DNA from: Flammeovirgaceae bacterium
GTDB taxonomy: Bacteria > Bacteroidota > Bacteroidia > Cytophagales > Cyclobacteriaceae
NCBI GenBank assembly: GCA_016709845.1
Contig: JADJMA010000004.1
Span: 1-64,000 of the forward strand
DNA: 64,000 bases
Direction: 5' to 3'
Every line of letters starts with the position of its first letter. Position 1 is the first letter of the stretch. Positions 18,501-29,603 of the stretch are shown piece by piece. The position numbers were made by a program, and so were the translations under genes. The notes under the pieces were generated by a model that was given only the letters and a program-made list of their open reading frames with translations, had not been told where the DNA came from and ran no database searches.

Positions 18501-19908
18501 TTAGTTGGCATTGTCTACCAGGCCGCCTGTTAAGCGAATTAAATCTACACTGCTTGAAATTCGGGCATAAATAGCAAGATACGTGTCAAGTGCCGCCACT
18601 TGATAATTATCCTGCACGATACGTAAATCTATAGCACTTAATGCGCCATTCTTATACCGCTCATCGGCTAACGTAAGATTGAGTTCTGCTGCCTGTAACC
18701 TTACCTGCGATATTTGCACCAACTGTTGCCTCAGATTATATAAATCAAAACTGGCAAGCAAATCATTTTCAAGCGACAGTTTTAATTGATCGGTACTTAA
18801 TTGTTCAATGGATTCCTGAATACGAGAATTCTCCACAGCGCGCCTTATCTGACCCCCATTGAATAAAGTAACTCGAAGACCAAGGTTTAAATAGGCTCCG
18901 TAACTATTACCGGTTTGAGTAAGGGGAGCAAGTGCTGTTTCGTTTACATTATTGTAAACCGGTAAGGCTTGGTTTCGATTGACGTATCCAACGGTGTTTT
19001 CAATTGTATTGCCGGTTGGCACTCTAAAGTTTGCATTTAACCGATCCAAGCTCCCGTTGACACCCGTGTTCATTACTATAGTTGGCGCGTAATTTGATTC
19101 AGCCAATCGGGTTGAATTCCTAAAAAGCTCTTGACTAATGTATTGATTCTTCAAATTGGTGTTAGATCTGAACATTTTATCTCGTAAATCTTCATACCGA
19201 TACTCCTCGCTCTCAAAGGGTATAGGATCCGTTAACCGATAGGTTTTATTGATGTTTTGATTGAGCAGTACGTTGAGATTGCGCACAGCATTTTTAAGAA
19301 AAATTTCTTGTTGCAAAACGGTGGCCGAGTCTGTCAGGTAATTATTCTGCTCCTGCAACACATCAAAGGTAATGGCACCTCCTAATTCCTTACGAAGTTT
19401 GATATAATGGTAGCGTTCTTTCGAAAATTCTTTATTCTTAATCAATACCTTAAGTTGTTCTTGTTGCAAAAGCACCTGGTAGTAACCCAGGATAATTCCT
19501 TGCACGGTATTTTCCATAATAAACCGCGCATTGCCACCTGTTAATTCTTCTATTTTTTCCAGTCTTGCTTTTGTAAGCTTAACTGCAAATCCGTCAAAGA
19601 GAGTAAACTGTACATCCAACGAACCATTCAGGTTATCAGAAATATTTTTCCCGCTACCGCAAAGGGTTGGCTGGCTTTCGCTGAACGATGTTGTTCGGTT
19701 GATTGGCTATAAGCTTAATCGTTGGATATAACCCTGCCTGACCCCAATTATTATTATTTTTTGCAATGTCCAGGTTAAGGGCTCCAATCTGTATATCAAA
19801 ATTATTTTTTAATCCAACCTGAACAGCTCGCGCCAGACTCAATGTGTCTTGAGCGTATCCAAACGAGGCCGCTGATACAAATATGAATACTGAAAGAACT
19901 CTTTTCAT
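18501..19908 (-). CDS. TolC-family outer membrane efflux channel, frameshifted
   Basis: About 468 codons starting MKRVLSVFIFVSAASFGYAQ (signal peptide), then LSLARAVQVGLKNNFDIQI, the usual TolC first helix. A frameshift near 19640 leads into MDVQFTLFDGF. Two long helical repeats follow, each with a beta segment; the second includes NLGLRVTLFNGGQIRRAVE and LADERYKNGALSAIDLRIVQ. It is last of a three-gene RND operon, 18 bp after the pump gene, so it should form the outer-membrane exit duct. Confidence 0.9.
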
Positions 19909-19926
19909 AAAAAACCCAAGTCAACT

Positions 19927-22900
19927 TTAGTGTGTAGATATATTAGCATCCTTGCTACTTACATAAGAGTAGATAGCCGGAATGACATAGAGAGTAAGTA
20001 CCGTAGCGAACGCCATACCACCAATAACGGCAATACCCATTGACACCCGGCTTTCTGACCCTGCTCCTAATGCTAAAGCAATTGGGAGGATACCCAAAAT
20101 GGTTGACATGCTTGTCATAAGAATGGGTCTAAAGCGTGACTCAGCAGCTTCGGTTACGGCTTCTAACAACTTTTTACCTTGTTCTTTGCGTTGATTAGCA
20201 AACTCAACAATTAGAATTCCATTTTTAGTTACCAAGCCAATCAACATGATGATACCAATCTGACTAAAAATATTCAATGTTTGATTAAAGTACCACAACG
20301 ACAACAAGGCACCTGCTAAAGCCAAAGGCACAGTAAACATAATAATCAACGGGTCTTTAAAACTTTCAAACTGACCCGCAAGAATGAGGTAAATGATTGC
20401 TAGTGCAATTGCAAATGCGATGTATATGCTTGATGAGCTTTCGGAAAACTCGCGCGAGGCGCCATCTAAACTGGTTGTATAGGATTCGTTTAAAATCTCA
20501 TCACCAATTCTCTCCATTTCTTTAATACCTTCGCCCAGGGATACACCGTTTGCTAACTGTGCACTCACTTTGGCGGAAGAGTATCGGTTGAAGCGATATA
20601 GTTGTGGGGGACTACTAAGTTCTTCAAACGTTACTAAGTTATCTAACTGGATTAATTCACCGCGCTTATTTTTTACATACAATGTTTTTAGGTCAAGTGG
20701 TTCGCTGCGGTCTCTCCGTTCCACCTGCCCAATAATTTGGTATTGTTTTCCGTCCATAATAAAGTGACCAAAGCGAGAACCACTAAGCCCAAGCTGTAAG
20801 GTTTGAGCAATGTCAAACACATGCACGCCCAGGTCTCTGGCTTGGTCACGGTCAATCGAACTGTTGATCTCAGGCTTATTGAATTTTAAATCCAAATCGA
20901 CAAATGAAAACTTAGGACTTGCATTGGCTTTAGCCAAAAATTCCGGCAGTACTTCTTTAAGCTTTTCAATCTCAGCCGCCTGAATGACAAACTGCACCGG
21001 AAAGCCCCCTCTTCGATCCCCGATGGTTTGAGCTTGAGATACAAATGTTCTTACTCCTGAATATTTTCGAGCCCGCTTAGTTACATCATCAACAATTTCC
21101 TGCTGGGTTCGTGTTCTTTCTTTCGGAGACTTTAACATAACTCTAATAAAGCCAGAGTTTGCTCCAGCTCCACCAAAACCTGGTGCCGTTACGCTTAAAT
21201 AGCCAAATGTTTCAGGCACTTCGTCACGGACAAATTCATTTAGCTCCTGCACATACTTATCCATATACTCAAACGTAGCCCCTTCCATGGCCTGCGCCTG
21301 TAATCTGAATTCACTGCGATCTTCCATAGGAGCAAGCTCAGAAGGCACGAGTATCCCCATTAAATAAATTAAGCCACCTGATACTGCAATTACTACAAAC
21401 GCTAACCAACGGTATTTCATAAACCCGGCTAATGAATTACTATAAGCCTTGGTAAGCGCATCAAAAAATGGTTCGGTTACACGATACAACCAAGGTTGTA
21501 CAGCTCTTCGCTTCAGGATTTTCGCACTCATCATGGGTGTGAGGGTTAGCGAAACAAATGCCGAGATAGCAACAGAGCTTGCTACGACCAAGCCAAACTC
21601 GCGAAACAAACGACCGGTAAGTCCTTGTAAAAATATTACCGGTAAAAAAACTGCTACTACGGAAACGGTGGTTGAGATAACCGCAAAATAAATCTCGGTA
21701 GATCCTTTTTTTGCTGCCTCGACAGGATCCTCGCCTTCTTCAATTTTTACATAAATATTTTCCAACACAACAATAGCATCGTCTACAACAAGCCCAATAG
21801 CCAACACGATTCCTAAAAGGGTAAGCACATTGATTGTAAAACCCAGTAGGTACATGATGAAGAAGGCTCCGATTAAAGATATAGGGATTGTGGCAACGGG
21901 AATAATAGTTGTGCGCCAATCACGCAGAAATAAAAAGATGATAGCCAGCACTAAACAAAATGCTATGATGATGGTCTCTTCTACTTCTGAAATTGAGGCC
22001 CGGATGTATTCGGTGGAATCGTAACTCATTACATACTTTACATCAGGAGGGAGATCGTGTTGAATCTGTGCTAATTTTTTATATAGTTTTTCAGAAATAT
22101 CGATATTATTTGCTCCAGGCTGTGCTACAATGGCAATTGCACATCCTGGCACACCATCGCGTCTTAAAATACTACGGTCATTCTCAGCTCCTAATTCAGC
22201 TTTACCCACATCGCTAAAGCGAACTATTTTATCACCATCTTCTTTAAGAATTAGATTATTGAAATCTTCTTCTGTTGTTAGTCGGCCCATAGTGCGAACG
22301 GTAAGTTCCGTATTGGGCCTTCCACTCTGCCCGAAGGTAATTCAACATTTTCGCGGTTAACTGCTTGAAGTACGTCCGATGGAGCAAGTTTTAGGGAAGC
22401 CAGTTTGATAGGATCCATCCAAAGCCGCATAGAATACCTGCGTTCGCCCCAAACCTGCACAGAGCTAATCCCGGGAATTGTTTGAATACGCTCCTTAAAA
22501 TAAATCTCAGCAATGCGGGAAAGCTCAAGCAAATCGCGCTTGCCACTTACTACGGTTAAGAAAATTATAGGACTTGAATCGGCATCCGCTTTTTCAACCC
22601 GCGGTGGATCAACATCTGGAGGTAATCGATTAAGCGCTCCGGAAACTTTATCCCGAACATCATTCGCAGCAGCCTCTAAGTCAACTCCTAATTCAAACTC
22701 AACTGTAATACTGCTTCTTCCTTCTCGACTTACTGATGTAATGGTTCGCACACCAGGCACGCCATTCACAGCTTCCTCGAGAGGTTCGGTGATTTGTGAT
22801 TCAATTATACTTGAGTTAGCACCAACATAAGTAGTTGATACTGTAACTACCGGTGGATCAACACTTGGAAATTCTCTTACCCCTAAAAACATAAACCCGA

Positions 22901-22982
22901 TTACGCCAAACAGAATGATGGCCAAAGACATCACGATGGCCAAAACAGGTCTGCTAATACTGGTTATCGATAAACTTGCCAT
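19927..22982 (-). CDS. RND multidrug efflux pump (AcrB/MexB family), frameshifted
   Basis: About 1018 codons. It begins MASLSITSISRPVLAIVMSL with transmembrane helix 1, then porter sequences (ESQITEPLEEAVNGVPGVR, GISSVQVWGERRYSMRLW). The proton-relay Asp pair is in IGLVVDDAIVVLENIYVKIE on helix 4. The second half repeats the fold with LAIIYLILAGQFESFKDP and SRFRPILMTSMSTILGILP. A single frameshift near 22285 divides it. The HAE1-type features (IIFLFLRDWRTTIIPV) suggest drug or lipid-like substrates rather than metals. It follows the adaptor gene by 31 bp. Confidence 0.94.
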
Positions 22983-23013
22983 ATCCTCTTAGGTAATATT
23001 TTTCCTCTTACTC

Positions 23014-24080
23014 TTAATTCAACTTTGAAATCTGAACATCCATACCAGCATGTAATTGTAAAATACCTGTGGTTAATAAGGTATCTCCTTGTTTCAGCCC
23101 GGATAAAATCTCGAGCATATTTGCCGTGCGGATTCCTGTTTCCACTTTTGCTTCTTGCGCTTTCCCTTTTTCCAAAATAAAGACTTTCTTCCCTACTTGC
23201 TCAGGAATAACAGCTTCGGTAGGCACTAGAATGGCATTATCATTCGAATCCAGAATTAACTCAACCTTTACAAATTGGCCGGGTATTAGGTTGCCCTTTT
23301 TGTTATCCGCAAGCGCTCTGATTTTTAAGGTCCGTGTATCAGGGTCGATGCGTGGCTCTATGGCATATACCTCACCCTCATAAACTTTCATATCACTTTC
23401 AATAGTGAATCGGATCTTCTTTCCCGGACATACCTGCGCACTATATCGGCCCGGTATAGCAAAATCAATTTTGGCGGGAGAAATATTATAAAGCGTAGCT
23501 ATAACCGTATTAGGGGAAATATAGGCGCCTTCACTAACGAAACGCAATCCAATAACGCCATCGAAGGGGGCACGAATTCGGGTCTTACTCAACTGAGTCT
23601 CGAGCAACTGAATATCCGCATCCGTAGTATTTAATCGGTTCAGCGCATTGTCATACTCCTCTTGGCTAATGGCGTCTTTTTCTAAAAGCTTACGCTGACG
23701 AAATTCGTTATCGTTGTTTAGCTTACGATTATATCTTTGCTTGGTTAGCTGCGCACGAATTTCATCATCATTCGTCTGAATCAATAAATCTCCTTTCTTT
23801 ACTTGCTTCCCTTCTTGGAATGAAATAGAGGTGATTTTACCGAAACTTCGCTTTTTAGCTCTAAGGATTCATTAGCCAACACCGAGCCGGTTACGTTAAG
23901 CTTATTATCAAGACGCGAAGACTTGAGGATTAACGCATCTACCATTAGCGCTTTGCTGTTTTCTGGCCCCTCCATGGCTTTCTCGGCCGCATCTCCCTTC
24001 TTAAACAAATTTAATTTTGGTAAGGCTAGCAGGAATATGATAACCGCAACAATGGCAACGGTAATAAGTGTCTTTTTCAT
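23014..24080 (-). CDS. RND periplasmic adaptor (membrane fusion protein), frameshifted
   Basis: About 356 codons. MKKTLITVAIVAVIIFLLAL is an N-terminal anchor. The barrel and lipoyl parts contain LNVTGSVLANESLELKSEV and TRIRAPFDGVIGLRFVSEGA; a helical hairpin lies between (RKLLEKDAISQEEYDNALNR). The C-terminal part ends LQLHAGMDVQISKLN. A frameshift near 23790 divides it. First gene of the efflux operon; no TetR or other local regulator is seen, and coaE lies only 42 bp upstream. Confidence 0.92.
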
Positions 24081-24122
24081 TGATTAAGCAAAATGTATAG
24101 ATGGAAGTTTGAAAACGTTTTT

Positions 24123-24725
24123 TTAGTTCATTGTGTTGAACCGCTCATGTAATTTCAGAATATAGGGTACGACCAACTCACTCTCATTGTTTCTAATTAT
24201 ATAATCTGCCATAGTCTCCTTTTCAGCTTCCGGTAATTGATTTTGGATGATACGTTCTACATCTGATTTAGTTCGATGAGTATCCCTTTCTAAAACTCTT
24301 CTAATCCTAAGCGCAGTTGAGGCTGTTACCAATATCGTTTGATCCATTGCCTTGTACGAACCAGACTCAAACAATAATGCGGCCTCCTTAATTACGTACT
24401 TGTGTTCTGCATGATCTACAACCCACTGGTTATAGTCGATGGCAACCCGTGGATGAACCAATGAATTCAAAGACTCCAACTTCTCTTTTTGATTAAAAAC
24501 TTCCGAACTTAAGAACACCCGATTAAGCTCACCCGTAGTATTATAAGACAATGATCCGAATTCTTTTTTGATTTGCTCGATCAGTATTCCGTCAGTGGTC
24601 ATTAAAACTTTCGCTCGGCTATCGGCATCGTATGCAGGCACACCCAGTATTCCAAAAATTTTACAAACGAGGCTTTTCCCAGCTCCAATGCCTCCGGTAA
24701 TTCCTATTTGTAATGACTTACGCAT
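24123..24725 (-). CDS. coaE: Dephospho-CoA kinase
   Basis: 200 residues, intact. The P-loop GITGGIGAGKSLVC is followed by the substrate region YDADSRAK and the lid with RRVLERDTHRTKSDVERIIQ. It performs the last step of coenzyme A synthesis. It begins 23 bp after the YbbR gene, in the conserved Bacteroidota order yajC-ybbR-coaE. Confidence 0.95.
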   Translation of the reverse strand: MRKSLQIGITGGIGAGKSLVCKIFGILGVPAYDADSRAKVLMTTDGILIEQIKKEFGSLSYNTTGELNRVFLSSEVFNQKEKLESLNSLVHPRVAIDYNQWVVDHAEHKYVIKEAALLFESGSYKAMDQTILVTASTALRIRRVLERDTHRTKSDVERIIQNQLPEAEKETMADYIIRNNESELVVPYILKLHERFNTMN

Positions 24726-24748
24726 TTAAGGCTAATGTTTTAATTAAA

Positions 24749-25696
24749 TCAGAACGTGACTAAAAGTGAATCGATAGAAATCAATTCAGCATAGTTTGGC
24801 AACCCAACTATCGTGGGGTAAACTTTGTACGCCCCCTTAGATTTAAGTTTCAAATCAAGCAGGGCATTTATGTTACTTAAATCATTTCCAAAGTTCTCTA
24901 GCTGATCTTTCGGTATACGCACTCTAACCTTTACACTGTCTAAAAAGCTTGCCTTTACAGAAACGGGTGTGTTCGTAAGTGTAACCCCGATTTTTCTTTC
25001 AATAATTTCAACAGCTCCCACATCAAACATCACAGAAACCACAGGTGGGTTTCTACTTAATGATTCGCTCCCTGGAATTTTTATCTCAATGTCCTCTCGA
25101 AAAGATTTATTAAGGCTTACCTCGGATAATAGCACAACAATAGAACCGGGTAACTGATGCAATAAGCTCTTGGGCCCTTCTATAGTTACTGAATCGGGAA
25201 GAATTACAACCGGACTATTTCGCGCATAACCCTCTTTGAAAGATACGAGACTCAAATCTGGCATTATCTTGAATTTGTGTGAATCTCTTTCATCAATTTG
25301 AATCCTGAGTGTATCATTCAACACAAAATTAATGGTAAGTCCTCCCAGCTGATTACTAAAAAGCGGGGGTAAAGTGCTTCCAACAATCTTCTTAACTTCT
25401 GTAGGTTTATCAAGGGGAATTTCAAGTGTAGGAAGTCGGATGCCAATACTCCGCTGAAACAAATCCCATCCGTAGCCGCTTACATTGATGGTGATTTCCT
25501 TCGGCAAACTACTTACAGCAACAAACCTTTCCTGATTGTACTCGAATTGAAGAGGAAACCTGATGTTGGTTGCGTAGCTTTTGTTAAAGGCATTAAACAC
25601 CCAGAAAATACTGGCAGCCAGAATACACAACGCAACCGCCCGCCAGTTAGCCCGGTCAAATCGAAACAGATTTATAAAAGCCCTAAGGAAGTTCAT
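24749..25696 (-). CDS. YbbR-like domain membrane-anchored protein
   Basis: About 315 residues; the start chosen is the second in-frame Met (MNFLRAFINLFRFDRANWRA), where the DNA is 25694-25696. One N-terminal membrane helix (ALCILAASIFWVFNAF) is followed by YbbR repeats (LPKEITINVSGYGWDLFQR and LPDSVTIEGPKSLLHQLPG) facing outwards. YbbR proteins of Firmicutes activate the diadenylate cyclase CdaA; whether this applies in Bacteroidota is unknown. It lies between yajC and coaE. Confidence 0.85.
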   Translation of the reverse strand: MNFLRAFINLFRFDRANWRAVALCILAASIFWVFNAFNKSYATNIRFPLQFEYNQERFVAVSSLPKEITINVSGYGWDLFQRSIGIRLPTLEIPLDKPTEVKKIVGSTLPPLFSNQLGGLTINFVLNDTLRIQIDERDSHKFKIMPDLSLVSFKEGYARNSPVVILPDSVTIEGPKSLLHQLPGSIVVLLSEVSLNKSFREDIEIKIPGSESLSRNPPVVSVMFDVGAVEIIERKIGVTLTNTPVSVKASFLDSVKVRVRIPKDQLENFGNDLSNINALLDLKLKSKGAYKVYPTIVGLPNYAELISIDSLLVTF

Positions 25697-25743
25697 AGTC
25701 ACAACGGATTAAGCCCCTAAGGAGATACTAGTAAAATTAAATA

Positions 25744-26070
25744 CTAAACAGCTGCCTGCTTTTTCCCTGCCAATGCTTTTGTTGACTCCATGGAGATGGA
25801 TGACTTCGAAAACTTAATTCTTCCGCCTCGCTCTACCTCAAGAATAATTGTGTCATCCTCTATTTCGGCAATGCGACCATGCATACCCCCGATGGTCACC
25901 GCGTAATCACCTTTTTTAATTTCTTCAACAAATTTCTTTTGATCCTTTGCCTTCTTTTGTTGTGGCCGAATCATAAAAAAATAAAATACGGCAATAATGG
26001 CACCCATAAAAAGCAATTGGGTTGTCATTCCACCACCAGGCTGTGCCTGCAATAAAATTGAGTAAATCAT
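25744..26070 (-). CDS. yajC: Preprotein translocase subunit YajC
   Basis: About 108 residues from ATG 26068-26070 (MIYSILLQAQPGGGMTTQLL). One membrane helix (LLFMGAIIAVFYFFMIRPQQ) is followed by the family hallmark RPQQKKAKDQKKF and a small beta domain (GDYAVTIGGMHGRIAEIEDD). It associates with SecDF in the Sec translocon. A longer in-frame start at 26091 would cover the promoter and is rejected. Confidence 0.93.
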   Translation of the reverse strand: MIYSILLQAQPGGGMTTQLLFMGAIIAVFYFFMIRPQQKKAKDQKKFVEEIKKGDYAVTIGGMHGRIAEIEDDTIILEVERGGRIKFSKSSISMESTKALAGKKQAAV

Positions 26071-26088
26071 AAATAAAATTTTGGGCTG

Positions 26089-26119
26089 CAAAGTTATCTA
26101 TTAAAAGAAACATCCCAAA
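26089..26119 (-). promoter_or_regulatory. Promoter of yajC
   Basis: On the minus strand TTTG (26116-26119), 19 nt, then TAACTTTG (26089-26096), an excellent match to the Bacteroidota consensus, 18 bp before the yajC ATG. The -33 element lies inside the terminator stem of the preceding gene. Confidence 0.62.
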
Positions 26120-26138
26120 CCAGCTAAGGCTTGGGATG
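26103..26138 (-). terminator. Terminator of the DUF1573 lipoprotein gene
   Basis: An 8-bp stem CATCCCAA / TTGGGATG (26111-26118 and 26131-26138) is followed on the minus strand by TTTCTTTT. It lies 22 bp after the stop codon. Confidence 0.7.
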
Positions 26139-26160
26139 CTTAGTGTTATTTATAATGATC

Positions 26161-26700
26161 TTATTTCTTTGGTCCGTTAGCGCCTGCATCGGCCGATGGA
26201 GTTACCATTGCCTTAAAGCGAAGGGTGGTAACTTTTGGCCAGGTGTTCGAAGTAACTGTAATCGTCTTGTTATTAATTCCTGGCTTGCCGCTGGTATCAA
26301 ATTCGGCTGTTACAAAGCCAGTACCACCCACAGGAATTGGTTCTTGCGAGAAAGTTGGCACCGTACATCCACAAGAAGGTTGAGCGCTTTGAATGATTAA
26401 TGGAGCTTCTCCTGAATTAGTTAATTTATATGTATAGGAAACTTTTTTACCTTCAGTAACAGTACCAAAATCATGTTCTACACGCTCAAATTGAGCTACT
26501 GGCAATGGCCCTTCTGGCTTTACTTCGGCAGCAGGAGTAGCCATATCGGGAGTAGCCGTTGTAACGGTACCTTTGTTCCCTTCTATTTGAGCCAGACGGC
26601 TTTCCAATTCTGCAATTCTCTTCTCAGCCGCACGGTCGTTGCAACTCACCATCACAATCACCAACGTAAGCGCTGTCAACAATTTGAATGTACTTTTCAT
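26161..26700 (-). CDS. DUF1573 lipoprotein
   Basis: 179 residues. The lipoprotein signal (LVIVMVSC with Cys about 20) is followed by a short coiled coil (EKRIAELESRLAQIEGNK), a Pro/Thr-rich linker and the DUF1573 Ig-like domain: FERVEHDFGTVTEGKKVSY, then SCGCTVPTFSQEPIPVGG. The domain is very common in Bacteroidota, and its function is not established. It has its own promoter and terminator. Confidence 0.88.
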   Translation of the reverse strand: MKSTFKLLTALTLVIVMVSCNDRAAEKRIAELESRLAQIEGNKGTVTTATPDMATPAAEVKPEGPLPVAQFERVEHDFGTVTEGKKVSYTYKLTNSGEAPLIIQSAQPSCGCTVPTFSQEPIPVGGTGFVTAEFDTSGKPGINNKTITVTSNTWPKVTTLRFKAMVTPSADAGANGPKK

Positions 26701-26734
26701 AGTTTCTCCAGGTTTGATTTTTTTTATAGTTCTA

Positions 26735-26766
26735 CAAAATTAGAGCTGACCTCTCCATTTATCCAA
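26735..26766 (-). promoter_or_regulatory. Candidate promoter of the DUF1573 gene
   Basis: On the minus strand TTTG at about 26764 and TAATTTTG at 26735-26742 with 21 nt between, 34 bp upstream of the ATG. Confidence 0.5.
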
Positions 26767-26791
26767 ATTAAGGTCGACTGTTAACAATTCA

Positions 26792-27103
26792 TTAACTGTC
26801 CTTAGTCCCCCGAATTTGATCCAACAACTCATCCACATCATCTAACAGGCGCTGCGCTTTGTCTTTTGCTTCAGAAACTACTTTTTGACCTTGTGATTTG
26901 GCTTCCGTGGTAAGCGGAGTCTCTTTACCCGATACTATGTCAGCCAAGAAATCTTCGAGGGTCTTTTTGTATTTATCTAATTGAAAAGAAAGCTTCTCGC
27001 GGGTATTGGTACCTTTATCAGGAGCATATAAAACTCCCAAAATTGCTCCCGCTGCAGCCCCGACAATAAAGGCCATTAATGCATTACTACTTTTTTTACC
27101 CAT
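26792..27103 (-). CDS. YtxH domain protein
   Basis: 103 residues. A glycine/alanine-rich N-terminal hydrophobic segment (ALMAFIVGAAAGAILGVLYA) precedes PDKGTNTREKL, the YtxH hallmark. A long amphipathic helix (VVSEAKDKAQRLLDDVDELL) completes it. YtxH proteins are small stress-associated membrane-linked proteins of unclear function. Own promoter at 27124-27153. Confidence 0.85.
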   Translation of the reverse strand: MGKKSSNALMAFIVGAAAGAILGVLYAPDKGTNTREKLSFQLDKYKKTLEDFLADIVSGKETPLTTEAKSQGQKVVSEAKDKAQRLLDDVDELLDQIRGTKDS

Positions 27104-27123
27104 AGTTCAAAATTTTAGGGATT

Positions 27124-27153
27124 CAAAGATACGATTTTAAGGCCGCTTTTCAA
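27124..27153 (-). promoter_or_regulatory. Promoter of the ytxH-like gene
   Basis: On the minus strand TTG (27151-27153), 19 nt, then TATCTTTG (27124-27131); both elements and the spacing match the Bacteroidota consensus. 20 bp upstream of the ATG. Confidence 0.6.
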
Positions 27154-27203
27154 GATAGATCCTTGATTCATAATCGAGTATGTTAACCTCGGTTTACTTA
27201 TTA

Positions 27204-28322
27204 TCAATAAGACCACGACCGCTTTTTTTTAATTGCCCCGGATTCTTTCATCGTCTTTGCCAGAACATCCAGAATAACATTAATGAACTGACGGCTTTTG
27301 GGCGTACTGTATTCCTTTGATAATTCGATATACTCATTGATCGTCACTTTAACGGGGATGTTCGGAAAGTGAATCATTTCTGCAAGCGCCATCTCGAGAA
27401 TAATCCGATCCGTTAATGGCAATCGTTCTACTTCCCAATTTTTTGTGTTTTGTGCAATGAGTTGCTTGTATTTCGCATCCAGATTTATCGTGCTTTCAAA
27501 AAGTTTGTTAACAAAATCTTTATCGTCTTCCCAGTCTAAGGATAACTTCTGTAGCGTGATGTTATTATCAGCAAATGATTTAATTGTTTTATCTGTTAGG
27601 CTTTTAACAATGTCTCTATCTTCAGACCAACGAATGTCGAGATCTTCAAAATAATCATTGATAGGGCCTGCCCCTAAAATCAGCTTTCGTACCAGGTGTT
27701 TGATTATCTGTTTTTGGCTTTCCTCATCCGGATTGTTTGCAGCAATAAAGTCTTTGTAGAGTGAATCTTCCTTTATCACCTCACGAAACCAGCCTCTTAC
27801 CAGATTCTTTTGATTGTGCCAGCCACTATCTTTCTTTAAAACCTGGGCGGTTAGTTCAGGGTTGGAGCGAATCGACTTAACCAAAGGGTGATTTACAAAA
27901 TTCGAATGGTTGGTTTTCTTTTCCTGTGTGGCCAGTTCGGAAAATTCCAAAATCAAACTTAAAACGCTATGATATAGATCGGATAGTTTCTCCGTTTCGA
28001 GAATAATGTTTTTTGATAAGTATGATTGGTCCTTCTTAACTTGTTTGGCGTACAGTTCGAGGGCATCAACGACCGATCTTTCAATTTTAGAATCGGGGCT
28101 TTCAAGCGTTTCTTTACCCTTATATCGTTTCCCAAATAATTCAATGGCGATCTTTTTCTGATCGCGCAATAATTCTTTATTCTGAACTTCCATTGAATTT
28201 AAATCGGGCTGGAAACGCTCTTCTATTAAATCAAGGGCAAGCAAATGATTAGCTTCCCGGCATTGATCAAAGGCAAAAAGGCTTTGCATGATTTTGATGC
28301 GGAGTGTGCGTCTGTTGAGCAT
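27204..28322 (-). CDS. nusB: Transcription antitermination factor NusB (long Bacteroidota form)
   Basis: About 372 residues from ATG 28320-28322 (MLNRRTLRIKIMQSLFAFDQ). The NusB fold is split: N-terminal helices at residues 1-30, and the classic C-terminal half WEVERLPLTDRIILEMALAE, VKVTINEYIELSKEYSTPKS, FINVILDVLAKTM. Between them lies about 200 residues of charged helices, giving the family's usual Bacteroidota length rather than the 140 residues of E. coli NusB. It acts with NusE in rRNA antitermination. The upstream 27 codons of the open frame have no RBS support. Confidence 0.9.
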   Translation of the reverse strand: MLNRRTLRIKIMQSLFAFDQCREANHLLALDLIEERFQPDLNSMEVQNKELLRDQKKIAIELFGKRYKGKETLESPDSKIERSVVDALELYAKQVKKDQSYLSKNIILETEKLSDLYHSVLSLILEFSELATQEKKTNHSNFVNHPLVKSIRSNPELTAQVLKKDSGWHNQKNLVRGWFREVIKEDSLYKDFIAANNPDEESQKQIIKHLVRKLILGAGPINDYFEDLDIRWSEDRDIVKSLTDKTIKSFADNNITLQKLSLDWEDDKDFVNKLFESTINLDAKYKQLIAQNTKNWEVERLPLTDRIILEMALAEMIHFPNIPVKVTINEYIELSKEYSTPKSRQFINVILDVLAKTMKESGAIKKKRSWSY

Positions 28323-28432
28323 GAGTAAAGAACGTTTTTGGAACCGTAAAATTACAGAAGCCTCACTAAAGATAAAAGCCACAGAGCGGTGAATTAACTG
28401 CACCGATCCATGGCTTGCTGTACATCACTGGC

Positions 28433-29536
28433 TTACCTGGGTATTCTTACTTTGCCGATATCAGCAATTCTCTTTTCAGAAAGTTTAATTGCCGCTTCCT
28501 GACTAGTGATTTTTTCTTCATCGGCTCTTGCAAAAATAGATGAGCAGGTATCATAAATTTTTTCAGCCTGTTGATGGGCGCGCTGTCTGTTGTAATTACC
28601 CAAATATTCATTATAAACGTTGATAAGTCCGCCTGCATTTATCCGAAACTCGGGTGCGTACGTTCTGCTCCTATCCATAAGCATATAGCCGTGTTTTATT
28701 TCTTCTTTCAATTGATTGTTGGCCGCTCCGGCTACCAAAGCACATTTTAGACGTGGAATAGTTTCATCATTTAAGGTAGCTCCCAAAGCACAAGGCGCAT
28801 AAATATCCATGTCCAAATCGTAAAATGCATCTTGGGACACTGACTTAGCTCCATGCGCAGCAGAAACTATCGCCAGTTTCTCCTGTGAAATATCTGTGAT
28901 TGATACAATCGCCTTTTCTTTCACCAATAACTCAACCAGGTGGCTCCCTACCTGACCAACACCTTGTACACCAATTTTTTTACCGGATAAACTATCCGAT
29001 CCAAAAGCCTTTTTAGCTCCGGCTTTCATGCCCAGATAAACTCCATAAGCAGTTACCGGAGAAGGATCTCCGCTACCACCCATAGATTCTGGCAAACCCG
29101 TTACATATTTTGTTTCCATGCCGATGTACTCCATATCTACCGTTTTCATATTTACATCTTCGGCTGTATAGTATTTGCCGCCCAGGCTTTGAACAAATTT
29201 TCCAAACCTGCGCATGAAAGCCTCAGTTTTTAATTTGCTGGCATCGCCAATGATCACTGCTTTACCCCCACCTAAATTTATTCCGCTAATAGCTGCTTTA
29301 AACGTCATACCACGAGAGAGTCGAAGCACATCGGTAATCGCTTCTTGTTCTGATGCATAATTCCACATACGTGTGCCTCCTAAAGCCGGGCCCAGGGTTG
29401 TATTGTGAATGACAATTATCGCCTTCAATCCGGTGGCTTCATCCTGACAGAAAACTACTTGCTCGTGACCCAGTTCGGTGAGAGCACCTAAAATTCCTGT
29501 GTTTACTTTTTCCAATTCTTTGAGCTTCATGGACAT
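28433..29536 (-). CDS. Glu/Leu/Phe/Val dehydrogenase (leucine dehydrogenase-like)
   Basis: 367 residues, intact. The N-terminal substrate domain has GPALGGTRMW and the catalytic lysine region INLGGGKAVIIGD. The NAD domain has GVQGVGQVGSHLVELL and later ALVAGAANNQL. ALGGTR and the length of about 360 favour the leucine/valine/phenylalanine dehydrogenase branch over glutamate dehydrogenase. It deaminates branched-chain amino acids to 2-keto acids, feeding branched fatty acid synthesis or catabolism. nusB follows 110 bp downstream. Confidence 0.92.
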   Translation of the reverse strand: MSMKLKELEKVNTGILGALTELGHEQVVFCQDEATGLKAIIVIHNTTLGPALGGTRMWNYASEQEAITDVLRLSRGMTFKAAISGINLGGGKAVIIGDASKLKTEAFMRRFGKFVQSLGGKYYTAEDVNMKTVDMEYIGMETKYVTGLPESMGGSGDPSPVTAYGVYLGMKAGAKKAFGSDSLSGKKIGVQGVGQVGSHLVELLVKEKAIVSITDISQEKLAIVSAAHGAKSVSQDAFYDLDMDIYAPCALGATLNDETIPRLKCALVAGAANNQLKEEIKHGYMLMDRSRTYAPEFRINAGGLINVYNEYLGNYNRQRAHQQAEKIYDTCSSIFARADEEKITSQEAAIKLSEKRIADIGKVRIPR

Positions 29537-29603
29537 TTGTTTTAAGTGGATTAACTACTTTTACGAACCTCTTTCACAGCTTAATTGCCTGTTTAGAGTT
29601 TCA